This document shows, one piece after another, positions 49,525 to 59,800 of a stretch of 64,000 nucleotides of DNA. Both the position numbers and the translations under genes were made by a program. Source of the stretch: Flammulina velutipes (lineage: Eukaryota; Basidiomycota; Agaricomycetes; Agaricales; Physalacriaceae); assembly GCA_011800155.1 (NCBI GenBank), contig CM022372.1, forward strand, positions 1,612,001-1,676,000. The letters run 5' to 3'. Position 1 is the stretch's first letter; every line of letters starts with the position of its first letter. The notes under the pieces are model-generated. The model had not been told where the DNA came from and ran no database searches. It worked only from the letters and a program-made list of their open reading frames with translations.

Positions 49525-50794
49525 ATGACTAGACTTCACGATATCCTATTCCTTCTTTCCTCCCTAATCCTTACCACCTCCGCTGCAGATGGCTACACAA
49601 ATCCCAACGACAATGGTGGATCCATGCTCACTGTACTAAGCGCTCTCACTGGTCCAGCCAAATTTCGTCTTGACCTCTTGCATTAGACTTTGCTCAGTCA
49701 AACATTCCCGGACGGGCAAAAAGAACCTATAAATACGATCATCTCTGGCTCTTCCGACCCCGTTGTCCTCGTCAACAGCAGAGAGCACGGAGGGCTGCTC
49801 AATTACTTCCTGTGCGCAACTCCTCCCCTTCCAGTCTCATATCTGTTCAAGTTGGCATACTAGATCCCTATCATTCACCACACCATGCTTTGGAAAAGTC
49901 GACGACGGCTCCATCCACCAAGCCAATCTGGGAGACGGGAACGGCTCAAGTGCGTCACTGTGCTCTACAGCCCTCTGCCGTTCATTCATCCTCCGTCACA
50001 CATCCTCCAGAGAACCAAACCCAAATGATGCGCTACGATTACGGCGACCCCGTCTTTGGTGCTTGCAAAGAATCAGCAATAGGCGGAAACCACTTCCGCT
50101 ACTGGGTCCAAAACGGCAACGAGGCCAACACGTACGTTTCTCGTCTTCGTTCTCGCATCCTTATCAACATGATTCTTATCATAGGAGCGCCGTATTTATG
50201 GCCGTATCATACGAGCTGCCGGCAGAGCGTGAGTTCCACCATTCCTTGAAGATCGCGTCCGGCTGACAGATTGGATGCGGGCAGTGGGGCACGACATCAT
50301 CCCGAATGGATACAACTTGGGGCGGTACGCCACTTCCACACCCGTCCAAACGTGTGATTAATATCGGCCCTCTACAGCGACCTCATCGTGGGCAATATTA
50401 CCGGCTCAGCCATCGCTACTCTCGGACTTAGCGCCGATGGGTCTTCGTACTCTGGCTCAACAAGTAATGACGGATTCACGTACCAGACCACCATCCAATA
50501 CGTCTCCGGGCTTCTAGCTAACACTAGCATCGGCATAAACCACAACGAGACGGTGTCCATAGGCGGTGTGACGAATGCCGTAGATGGCCTGGTCGCAGTT
50601 TATGAGGTGACTATCACGGAGAGACCAGCGAATGAAACAAGTTCAAACTCGTGCGCCTTGTTCTGTCATCGCGTCTTCAGACTTACTGACAGCATTCTAG
50701 CGACTCGGATGCGGCTGAAAATATCAAGTCAATGTCCCTCGTCGCGTGTTTACTGACAGCCGCACTTGTATCGCTACTGACCTTGTTTGCTTGA
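49525..50794 (+). CDS. Secreted or GPI-anchored protein of a basidiomycete family, function unknown
   Basis: A multi-exon gene with signal peptide MTRLHDILFLLSSLILTTSAA. Conserved blocks follow: SGSSDPVVLVNSREHGGLLNYF, GKVDDGSIHQANLGDGNGS, MRYDYGDPVFGACKESAIGGNHFRYW, FMAVSYELPAE, IIPNGYNLGRDLIVGNITG and GLLANTSIGINHNETVSIGGVTNAVDG. Several N-glycosylation sites are present. The last splice leads to a hydrophobic C-terminus (MSLVACLLTAALVSLLTLFA) that fits a GPI signal or membrane tail. A paralogue sharing the same blocks and intron positions lies inverted at 56262-62518, where it is split by a transposon. I know no biochemical role for the family. Stop TGA 50792-50794. Confidence 0.8.
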
Positions 50795-50992
50795 GCACAA
50801 TTAGAGCGGACTCAGGGAACTATCTCATAATCACGGACCACTAGCATTACATAGTCTACCATGCACACTCTTGGACATGCTCTATCTCTGACAGGACTAC
50901 CTACCAATAGACAATTTGAATATCTATCCTGGAATGTGGACAAATTCGAAGCTTAGTCAGCTCACGCGCCTATCCTTCGACGATCATCATCA

Positions 50993-51499
50993 ATGGACGC
51001 CACAGTCTCTTCATTTCACGCGTACGATTTTGACAACGACCCAGAATTCCAGGTTTATTCTCTCCCATCCCAACTCTAGATCGCTCACCCCTTCGCAAGC
51101 AAGGTCTTTCCGCCATCCTCGCCCAAAACCCCAACCCCGATCTGGCTCCCGTTAAACTCTTCTACTTCAACCGGTACAAAATAATACTTGGCTTTTACAT
51201 TCCAATCTAAGGCGCGGTATCGCTCTAGCTTGAAGGGCACGACGCTCACCCCAGCCGACGTCAACCCATCAGATCCGCCCCAACTAAGCTTCGCCCAACT
51301 CCAAGCGCTCATCGAATCAGGCAAACTGGACGAAATCCCAAATAATAAACCAATATCCGGCGAACTAAATGTAAGACTCCTCCCACCCGCCCATGAACAG
51401 ACCATTCGTTGACCGCTTGCAACGCAGCCCGATCCGCCGAGCGACTCAAAAGCCACTTTGCGGAAGAAGCCATGGGAGAGAGACGACTCGGAGGCTTAG
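50993..51499 (+). CDS. Small KPWE-motif protein, Pex39-like (PEX14-like KPWE domain)
   Basis: Four exons give about 115 residues. Exon 1 is MDATVSSFHAYDFDNDPEFQ. Splicing then gives GLSAILAQNPNPDLAPVKLFYFNR and the conserved core LSFAQLQALIESGKLDEIPNN, ending in LRKKPWERDDSEA with the KPWE tetrapeptide at residues 106-109. The combination of an F-x-x-L-x-x-L-I-x-x-G-K-x-x-x-I-P box with a C-terminal KPWE motif is that of the family recently named Pex39, a cytosolic factor helping Pex7-dependent (PTS2) import into peroxisomes. Pex20-type co-receptors share the KPWE motif. The gene model uses one weak donor (GTTTAT). The identification is by motif only and is likely but not certain. Confidence 0.72.
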
Positions 51500-51642
51500 A
51501 AGTGTGTCATATCAAAGCATTAGTATTCCATCCAGTATTACAATGTCCAAAGGGAAGAAAGGCAGAAAGCAAGTATGTAATAACACATTAACGATTAAAA
51601 GGGATCGTATGAGTAATAGGACCCATTCGCGCTGGGCTTTGG

Positions 51643-53161
51643 TTACATCGCGCTCCACTGGCCCTGCTGCATCTGCTGCTGCTGGTACATCGGCTGAGGC
51701 CACGCACCCCCTCCCATCGGCGGTAGCGAATACTGTTGTTGTTGCTGCTGCTGCTGCTGAGGCATGAGCATATTATTCGGGGAAGGCGCCATCTGCATCT
51801 GAGGCGTATGAGACATCTGCATCTGCGGCGTATGCGACATCTGCAGCTGCGGTGTGTGCGACATCTGTATCTGAGGCGTCGTAGACATGAACTGCGGGGT
51901 CGTAGACATCATCGGTGCGATCTGCGGCGTCGTAGAGTACTGCAACTGGGGCTGGGGCGCGAACATGTAATTGGAAGGCTGCGCTACTGGAGACTGTACC
52001 TGCATCTGATTGGATAGGTACTGCATTTGCTGGTGTTGGGGTTGGGCAAATTGCTGCTGGTTTTGCTGGCCGTAAGGGTTAAACGAGGGAGGTTGTTGTT
52101 GCTGTTGGTAGCCCATCCCCATTGTCATCGTCGGCTGCTGCTGGAACTGGTTCATCATGGGGTACGAGGCTGTGGAGTTGACCGATGTTTGTTGATACTG
52201 CAAAGGCAGCGACGAGCTTGCCGAAGGCGCCTGGAGGGAGACAAGGTCCGCCCACACACCAGCTTGCGGTACTTGCTGAGGCTGTTGGGCGTACTGGAAC
52301 GAAGACTGTAATAGAGACGGTTGGGTACTCGCGGTAACCTGGGGCAAAGGCTGTGACGCGGACCGGGCTTGTTGCGGAAGGGTTGCGGTTGACGGACGCG
52401 CTGGTGCTGGTGCTGGTTTTTCGAGAGGCGTCGTCTGTGGGCGGGGTGCGGATATCGAGGTTGCAGACCGCGACGGCCCAAGTTTGGAAGCGACCAGCGC
52501 AGATTTGTCAATGAATCGTTTGTATTCGTATTTTGCTGAATAAAGGCGCGGTTAAGGTATGTAAAAACGATGACACCAGATGCGCTTACACCGAATGTAT
52601 TGTTCGAGCTCGTTGTCGCGCGTAGCATCCATAAGGGGCGGGGGAGGCGGATGTCTCGTCTCGTTGGGGTTGAAGATCGCATTGGATTTGACGTTGCCGA
52701 TGTTCTTCATATTCTACAGTTCGCCGACGGTTAGGAACTCGAGTGGCGTGTCAGGCGAAAGACGTGCCTCTGCTTGCTCTTTTGTCCACGAGTCCATAGT
52801 GACACTCTTCCTGTGGCTCTTTAGATTGGCTTATACGTCGGAAGCAGCGCGAGACGTACACTTTGGTGATATGTGTACCGATCTTCCGGTGGATACTGGC
52901 ACAATGCACACTAGATTTCCGTGTTGTGTTAGCCAAACAGGTAATAAGAATGTCGCCGTGACTTCTCACCAAAGGAATATACCAAGATTGTGCGATGTCC
53001 ATCGCGGGGCCTTCGTCTTGCAGTCTGCACAGATGTCTGGGGGCGTACAGAGTCAGATTGGTCGAGCAGATTATTCCTCGGGGTTGCTCACCATTTCCTG
53101 GAAGGAGAGCCAGCTCCTGAACAAGTTTCGCGCTGCGTTCGCTGGTGATCTTCGAGGTCAT
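51643..53161 (-). CDS. AGE2: ArfGAP protein (Age2/SMAP type) with Gln-rich tail
   Basis: Multiple exons. The ArfGAP domain has the C4 zinc finger CADCKTKAPRWTSHNLG, FLCVHCASIHRKIGTH with the catalytic arginine in SIHRKIG. VKSVTMDSWTKEQAE, NMKNIGNVKSNAIFNPNETRHPPPP, DNELEQYIRSKYEYKRF follow. The second half is a Gln/Met/Pro-rich disordered tail with repeats of MSHTPQ. It stimulates GTP hydrolysis by Arf at the Golgi and endosomes. One intron (52714-52767) starts with GC (GAG|GCACGT), and only its removal joins KEQAE to NMKNIG as the family requires. Start ATG 53161; stop TAA 51643-51645. Confidence 0.88.
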
Positions 53162-53844
53162 CGTGGTATAAGTAAAGCAGCGACGGGTGTGGCATCATAT
53201 TTGCCAACCCGGTGCCGCCGGCAAGGCAAACAATCCTCATTCTCCTCTCTCAACATGGTGTATGTAACGAGCATGTCAAACTGGACGTCCACTGCCAGGT
53301 AAGTAAAGTATGGTTACTCTCTTCAAATCCTCCCATTAAGTAACAACCGTAGCAATCGGCGACGGCTAGGGCACACGAAGCTCAAGGCGCTGCGTTGAAC
53401 TCTTTCTACAAGGCGGTGACAACAATTTCTTGGCCAGAAGCTGATCGGGCTACCGTCGGAGAGATCCGTGAAATGAGTGAAAGTCTTCTCCGACGGTGTA
53501 TACTCCAGTTCTGAAACATCGGCGTGTCCGCAATACATCAACAGATAAGTTAGGATCCAACCTCTGCAGCCTTCCAGCATAATGGTCTCAATCAAGACGC
53601 CTTCCCACCAGCTGGCAGCAATTTCCTATTGAGCCTTGTAACACAAAGAACACTTTCTCCAAGCTGTCCCCGTCGCGACCGACCTGTTACTATGCAGCTA
53701 TGATGTGGCAATAAAACAACAGCTTCAAGCCACTTCAGGTCAACCGCATCGGCTACATCTCTAGTCCAATATTGCGGTGCCCCTTCTTGGCCCCTCTCCT
53801 CTTATAAGAACGAAGCAGTATGGATTTCTTGTACGACTCCAAGA
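53162..53844. other. Intergenic, divergent promoters of ArfGAP and kexin-like genes
   Basis: About 680 bp. A TATAAG element near 53803 precedes the kexin-like gene. No open frame with a supporting motif was found. Confidence 0.45.
53803..53808 (+). promoter_or_regulatory. TATA-like box of the kexin-like gene
   Basis: TATAAG, 37 nt upstream of the start codon at 53845. Confidence 0.4.
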
Positions 53845-56031
53845 ATGTGGCCCCTCATGACTCTGCTGGTGGCTTCAGCTTCAGCTTTTTTTCACCATCC
53901 AACTCACGAAACACACCACTATTATGTTCTCCACCATGATGCCTCTTACGCGTCGCTGGCTGACGTTGCGGGTCTTCTTGGCCTTCAAATCGTAGAACCT
54001 ATCGGCGAACTTCAGGATTTCTGGCTAGCAAGGACGGAGGCAAACCGAACGCTGGCTGCAAGGGCTGGAGAACACCCCGATTCAGTAATGGATACGTACT
54101 GGAATCTGCGACGCCGGTCGTTGAGCTCGCGAAGTGGTGAGGACACCACAATCAAAGCTCTGAAGCATATCTCGCGACAAACACCCCAGCAGTACACACA
54201 TAGTTCTCCTTTCAATCTCAAACGAGCCCCTCCAGCGCCGGAGGATGATCCTAGTGCTGTCGCCAAACGCCTAGGTATCAAGGACCCATACTTCAACAAA
54301 CAATGGTCCATTGTAAATGAGGAGGACCCCAAAAATTCACTCAACGTCGTTCCGGTATGGGATTTAGGCTACACCGGAAGAGGCGTAATCACTGCCATCG
54401 TAGATGACGGGCTATTCTTTGATCATAAAGATATCAAAGCCAATTTTGTACGTGCCAATTGGCCCGTCATTCATTGACTGACATATTCTTCAGGTCGAAG
54501 AGTACTCGTATGATTTCTTGGAGAAGGACACCTTAAAATCAGTGTCCGCCAACCGACACGGCACGGGCGTCGCAGGAGTCATAGCATCCGTGAAAAATGA
54601 TCTATGTGGCGTGGGTATCGCATACAACTCAAAAGTAGCCGGTGTCCGTATCCTTGGGAAAGATGGAATCTTCCCTTCCGATATCGCGCGGGCATTTAAC
54701 CACAAGTATGAAGATGTATCCATCTACACCTGTAGCTTTGGGCCGGGAATTAACAAAAGCCCTAACGTCGCCGGTCCAGCATATGTTACACGACAAGCGT
54801 TGTTGAATGCCGTTAATAAGGGAAGGAAGACGAAGGGGAACATATTCGTATTCGCGGCCGGGAATGGCGGAAACTGGGGCAATGATTGCAATTATAATGG
54901 TTATGTTAACAGGTGAAGTTGCCAACTTTGAACAGTTTGATTCATAATTGACGTGGTGCCACATCGTTCACAGCATCTACACCATCGCGATCGGCGCTCT
55001 GGATCATAAAAACAAACACCCAAGTTACTCCGACAGTTGTGTTTCTCTGATGGCCGTTGCATACAGCCATACTAAAACACACCATTATCTTGTAAGTAAA
55101 ATTATAAGGCAGTTGAGGGTAGTGTTCTGTTCTAACAACGTCCAATATGTAAGCCTACTCTCGGTATCACTGCGTCAGATTCCTGCAGCGACTCAGATTT
55201 TGGCTCTACCTCCGCTGCTTCAGCCTCCGGGGCCGCCATCTTCGCTTTAGCCTTGGAAGCACGCCCCGAGCTCACCTGGCGAGATATGCAACACCTCTGC
55301 GTTGAAACTGCGCGACCGATCATTAAAGACGAGAAGTTCAAGCTAGCTTCTAACAAGTACTTCAGCCCCCAGTTCGGCTTTGGGGCTCTTGATGCGTATG
55401 AGTTTGTCACGAAGGCGAAGTCCTGGCCGCTCGTCAAGCCGCAGGTATGGATCATGCCCCCGCCCATCCAGTTCGAAAAGGGGACTATGGATGAAGACAA
55501 GGATATGTCTGGCGGAACGCGTCTGAGTACGGAGGGAGTTTCGGGATCTATCGAGATTACCAAGGAGATGGTGGAAGAGCAAGACTTTAACAAGATCGAG
55601 CATGTCCAAATCCGAGTCTGGGTGGGGCACAAGAGAAGAGGCGATATCAAAGTCACCCTCACGAGCCCCCGTGGTATAGTCAGCGAGATTCCTCGCCGCC
55701 TCTTGGACAGTGCTGCCACCGGACTTTTTGGATGGACGTTTTCGTCTTTGAAACATTGGTGAGTCTTCGGATATCCTCTTGTTCATGTTTCAGAAAATTC
55801 ATACCACTTATTAGGGGAGAAGAACCTGCAGGAATATGGAAGGTCGTTGTATCCGACGATAGCACGCAAACCGGGAGGACAGGTGAACTCATCGGCCTCT
55901 CAGTAATATTCTGGGGCAACGCGAAAGGAACACGCAAAGACTATGAGCTATACGAGATACCTGAAGACGATTATGATATATTCCCTCCTGAGGAATGGCT
56001 CAAGAAGTCTCATATACTCAATCCTCCCTAA
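53845..56031 (+). CDS. Kexin-like subtilase (S8B) without membrane anchor
   Basis: Several exons give about 650 residues. A signal peptide and prodomain end at dibasic sites (NLKR, VAKR). The catalytic domain has Asp in ITAIVDDGLFFDHKDIKANF, His in SANRHGTGVAGVIAS, oxyanion Asn in FVFAAGNGGNWGNDCNYNG and Ser in GSTSAASA. A P domain follows (HVQIRVWVGHKRRGDIKVTLTSP, GIWKVVVSDDS, LIGLSVIFWGNAKGTRK). The family cleaves secretory precursors after Lys-Arg in the Golgi. Two oddities: the active-site serine box is GSTSAASA rather than the usual GGTSAAAP, and the protein stops right after the P domain, with no transmembrane helix or tail. Around 55085-55200 the splicing is doubtful because one intron would be only 31 nt. 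Confidence 0.8.
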
Positions 56032-56493
56032 TTTTTTGATCCATATCGTACTTGTATCTACTTCGAATAAAATTTTGTAATGTGACTGTTGGCAAGTTGA
56101 GAATAGTACTGAATGAGTTTGTGCTTGTGCTGCTCGCAGTATCAAGTACTACGCCGCATCTACTTCCTTCTGTACGCGTCTTCGACGCACGTTCCGGGGC
56201 ACGACCTCTGCTTCATGTCCGTTGAGTGTTGTTGCATATATCGAACCACTTTGTCGGTGTGTCAGTTCAACGTCAACACGCTCTTGGATCTCGGATCTTT
56301 AGTATTGCTACTACAAAACTCTCAAAGTTACTCGAAGGAATCAATATAGCATTGGCTGCTCCTCCCATCCTCTCTTGTATACGGTCGCTGGACGATAGTC
56401 ACCTCAAATACCGCAACAAGCCCATCAACAGCATTTGTCACTCCACCTATGCCGACGGTTTCGTTATGGTTAATTCCAATGCTCGAGTTGGAC

Positions 56494-56498
56494 AAGAG
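56494..56498. repeat. Target site duplication, left copy
   Basis: AAGAG directly before the left LTR, repeated after the right LTR. Confidence 0.9.
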
Positions 56499-56605
56499 TG
56501 TTGGAATTATTGAAGTACGAGTAGGAGCATGGACCGTGGGAACTTATGCACATAATCGGACAATTACCGTAGATGCGTCTCAGCGTTTAACCACCACGCT
56601 GAGAC

Positions 56606-56657
56606 GTGAGTACTTCACTCATTTATGCACCGTATAGCTACTAATGCCCTTTCCTAG
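56606..56657 (+). other. Intron-like segment inside the left LTR
   Basis: 52 nt starting GTGAGT, with a branch-like CTACTAAT near 56638-56644 and ending TTTCCTAG. Length and signals match the introns of genes in this window. The same segment is at 61344-61395 in the right LTR. The flanks recur, joined without it, at 56696-56748. Confidence 0.75.
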
Positions 56658-56695
56658 TTATAAGCTAACTAGTCTATTCATCTAGGTATAATACA

Positions 56696-56748
56696 AGCGT
56701 TTAACCACCACGCTGAGACTTATAAGCTAACTAGTCTATTCATCTAGG
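56696..56748 (+). repeat. Intron-less second copy of the flanking LTR sequence
   Basis: 53 nt equal to 56582-56605 (24 nt) plus 56658-56686 (29 nt) joined directly, without any mismatch. The join is exactly at the GT and AG borders of the intron-like segment. The corresponding copy in the right LTR is 61434-61486. Confidence 0.9.
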
Positions 56749-56803
56749 ACAACAACGTGTAAACGTCAACATACGGAACCGCGTCTTCGGCCTGCGTTCA
56801 ACA

Positions 56804-56816
56804 GGTTATGGGCCCC
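56804..56816 (+). other. Putative primer-binding site (initiator tRNA-Met anticodon arm)
   Basis: GGTTATGGGCCCC begins directly after the left LTR. Twelve bases would pair with the anticodon arm of initiator tRNA-Met as known from yeast, with one G-U wobble. The gag-pol ATG lies inside it. Confidence 0.55.
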
Positions 56817-59800
56817 GAGGTCGACTTAAATGCGACGACACAAGTCAAGGTCGTCAGTAGCCTCAAGCTCGACGACGATGGTTCCAATTGGACGACATGG
56901 AGCGAAAAGATCCTGACGAAGATACGGGCTCACGGACTTGGACGACACATACGCTACGACGTCCCTCCGCCTCCAATCCCTGTCTACAAAGACGACAAAA
57001 TCTATCACCCCGACGACCAAAAGGAAGTCAGCGGCACGACCGCGGAGTGCATGGAACTCGTTTACGACAAATGGGAAACAAACGAGGCGAAAATCAAGAC
57101 GTACATCTACGAGTCAGTCAGTAACACGACGTTCAACAACATCAAGCGCAGCGGGTCAGCCCACAAGACCTGGATGAAGCTCGAAGAGCTCCAGACGCAG
57201 AAGGGCGACATCGTACGCGAGCACCTGCTTACCCAACTTGGGAACATGCACTGTGCCGACGACGACGACATGCGCGCTCACCTGAGCAAGATGACGAACA
57301 TTCGCGAACGAATCGAGGGCATGGGCATGACCATCCCCGACGTGCAATTCGTGTCGATGATCCAGAAGTCCCTCCCGCTCCGATATAAACCGACCCAAAT
57401 CTCACTCTCTAATGCCACCCGTGTCGTAAAGACAACCCTCACCTCCGAAGTCCTCATGCAGGCGCTCACCGAATGCTACGACGAGAACTGCCAGGACGCG
57501 AAGACGTCCGAAAATCTCGCGCTCTCGGCGTCGTCGAAGGGAGGTAGCTCGGTGCAGTGTACCAACCCCAACTGCAAAGGAACCGGGCACACGAAGGAGA
57601 ATTGCTGGAAGAAAGGTGGCGGCAAGGAGGGTCAGAGTCCATGGGCGAAAGCGAAGAAGAAACGCGAGGAGCAGAAGCAGAACGGCAAAGGGAAAGGCAA
57701 GGCAGGAGCAGCCATCGGAGATTCCGACGAGTCCGAAACCGAGTCCACCCATATCGCCGTAGCCGCCTGTATTGAAGATGACCACCCTAACGTGGCAATG
57801 CACATCAGTTCCCTTTACGACGAAGAGTGCAAGGCGCTCGTGTCTGACGGTTTCCTTGTTGATGCACTTCTTGACAGTGGCGCCTCTAGTACTTTCTCTC
57901 CCGAACGTGATCGCTTTTCTAATCTAGTCGACATCACTCATAAGCCTATCACTTCCTCCAATGGACAAGTGATTTATGCGGTCGCTCGTGGTGACTTGAC
58001 TGTCCCAATGCCGACGGGCAGAAAGAAGTCGACGTCGACGGTGACAATCCGCGGCGCGTTCTATGCCCCAAAGATCGCTTATACACTCATTTCACTATCT
58101 CAGCTCAGTCGCAGCGGAATCCGCATCGACATTGATCCTACCACTCGCACAATGTCTCTTCACTCGCCTGGTCCTAAATCACACATTTTCGCTCGTATTC
58201 CTGAACGGCGCGGCCTATATCCCGTCTATCTGTCTGGTGCTCCTGTCCCAAAACGCAAGCCAGAAATCTCACTTGTTAGCGCGACGCAGCATGTATCGAT
58301 TGACATGCTCCACCGAATATGCGGTCATCGAAACCACGCAGCTTTACGACGAATGTATCTAGACGGCCGCGTCCTGGGTATCAAACTTGATTTGAACTCG
58401 AAGCCATCTGTCTGCAAGACCTGCCCATTGGCGAAGGCGAAGCACTTACCTTTTCCAAAAGAGGGGAAGTACGAATATGTGGAAAAGACTGGCGACAAGA
58501 TCGTTGTGGACCTAATGGGTCCCATGGAGGTTGCATCGATTAACGGAGCAAAATACGCCTGCACATTCCGCGATCTTCATAGCCGCGAGTCGAAAACCGA
58601 ATACCTCAAAAAGAAATCGGAGGCGTTCAAGGCTTACAAGCACTACGAGGTCTGGATGAAGGTACAACGAGGGGTGGAGGTTATCAAAATCCTGGGCTCG
58701 GACCGAGGGGGAGAGTTTACCAGCGATGAGTTCAACAAACATCTCGCTGGGAAAGGCACTATCCGTCATCTGACGGTGCACGACTCCCCGCAGTCCAACG
58801 GTGTGGCAGAACGTGGAAACGGCTATCTCATGGACATGGCTCGGGCATTTCGCATCGAAGCCAGATTGCCGAAATTCCTGTGGGCTGAAGCTCACCGCCA
58901 CGCTGAATGGGTCTCAAATCGGATTTCTACCAAAGCCATTCCCTCCGGAAAAACACCGCACGAAGTAGCCACCAAGTCGAAGCCGAACCTCTCCGTTCTA
59001 CGCCCATGGGGTAGTCTATGCTGGATCAAGCTGAAAAAGCCTGGCAAGCTCAATGAGCAAGCTTTCGAGGTTCGTTTCGTTGGAGTCGACAATGAATCTA
59101 AAGGCTGGCGCGTCTATTGGCCTGGGCATAGGAAGGTTTCTGTCGAACGGGATGTGTACTTTTCGAAGTATGATCAACACCCAGAGCCCTTGCTGTTCGA
59201 GGGGGAGGGAGAAAAAGCCGTGGCTGAAGACGTTGCCGATCCGCCAGTGGTCGACGAAGTTGTCGAACAGCCAGAGGCACCTCTACCAAAACCTATCATT
59301 CCAGCACCCATCACGACCACCATACCTCCTGCCGCCGTTGCGCCGCCTCCTGTCGCTCAACAGGAACCACCTCTATCACCTCTATCACCTCTATCACCTC
59401 TCACTGAGTCGGATGAGGAAATTGAATCCATTCTTCCACGTCGCTCATCGCGCAAGGCAGCTCAACCTTCCGGAACGTACACCGAACGCGATCTGCGAAA
59501 ACGTCCCACGACAGCCGGATTTGCTGAGTTATTGGAATCCCTCATCGCTGAAGCTGACGACGACTTTTACGAACGGTCTATCGAACACGCTTTTTCCATG
59601 TTCACGGAGCCTATGTCACTCCGAGAAGCACTCAACGGCTCTGACAAGGACATCTGGACCGCGTCAATCCAGGACGAAATTCATCAATGCGAGAAGTTCG
59701 ATACCTGGAGACTCATTGCTGCAGACGACGTTCCAAAGGGTACCAATCTAATTGGAACCCGTTTCGTGTTCCGTGTCAAGCGCAACGAGTACGGCGAGTT

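Larger units (their letters stand above)
56499..56803 (+). repeat. Left LTR
   Basis: 305 bp, TGTTG...CAACA. It contains a 10-bp perfect inverted repeat (56576-56585 with 56597-56606), an intron-like segment at 56606-56657 and an internal spliced-like copy at 56696-56748. Confidence 0.95.

Noticed and set aside
51700..52200. CAG/CTG-rich tract as a separate satellite repeat
   Set aside because: It is the glutamine- and methionine-rich tail of the ArfGAP protein, in frame throughout.
59378..59405. Tandem CTCTATCAC units as a possible regulatory or CRISPR-like array
   Set aside because: Three short in-frame repeats coding SPL in the Gag-Pol linker; ordinary low-complexity coding sequence.
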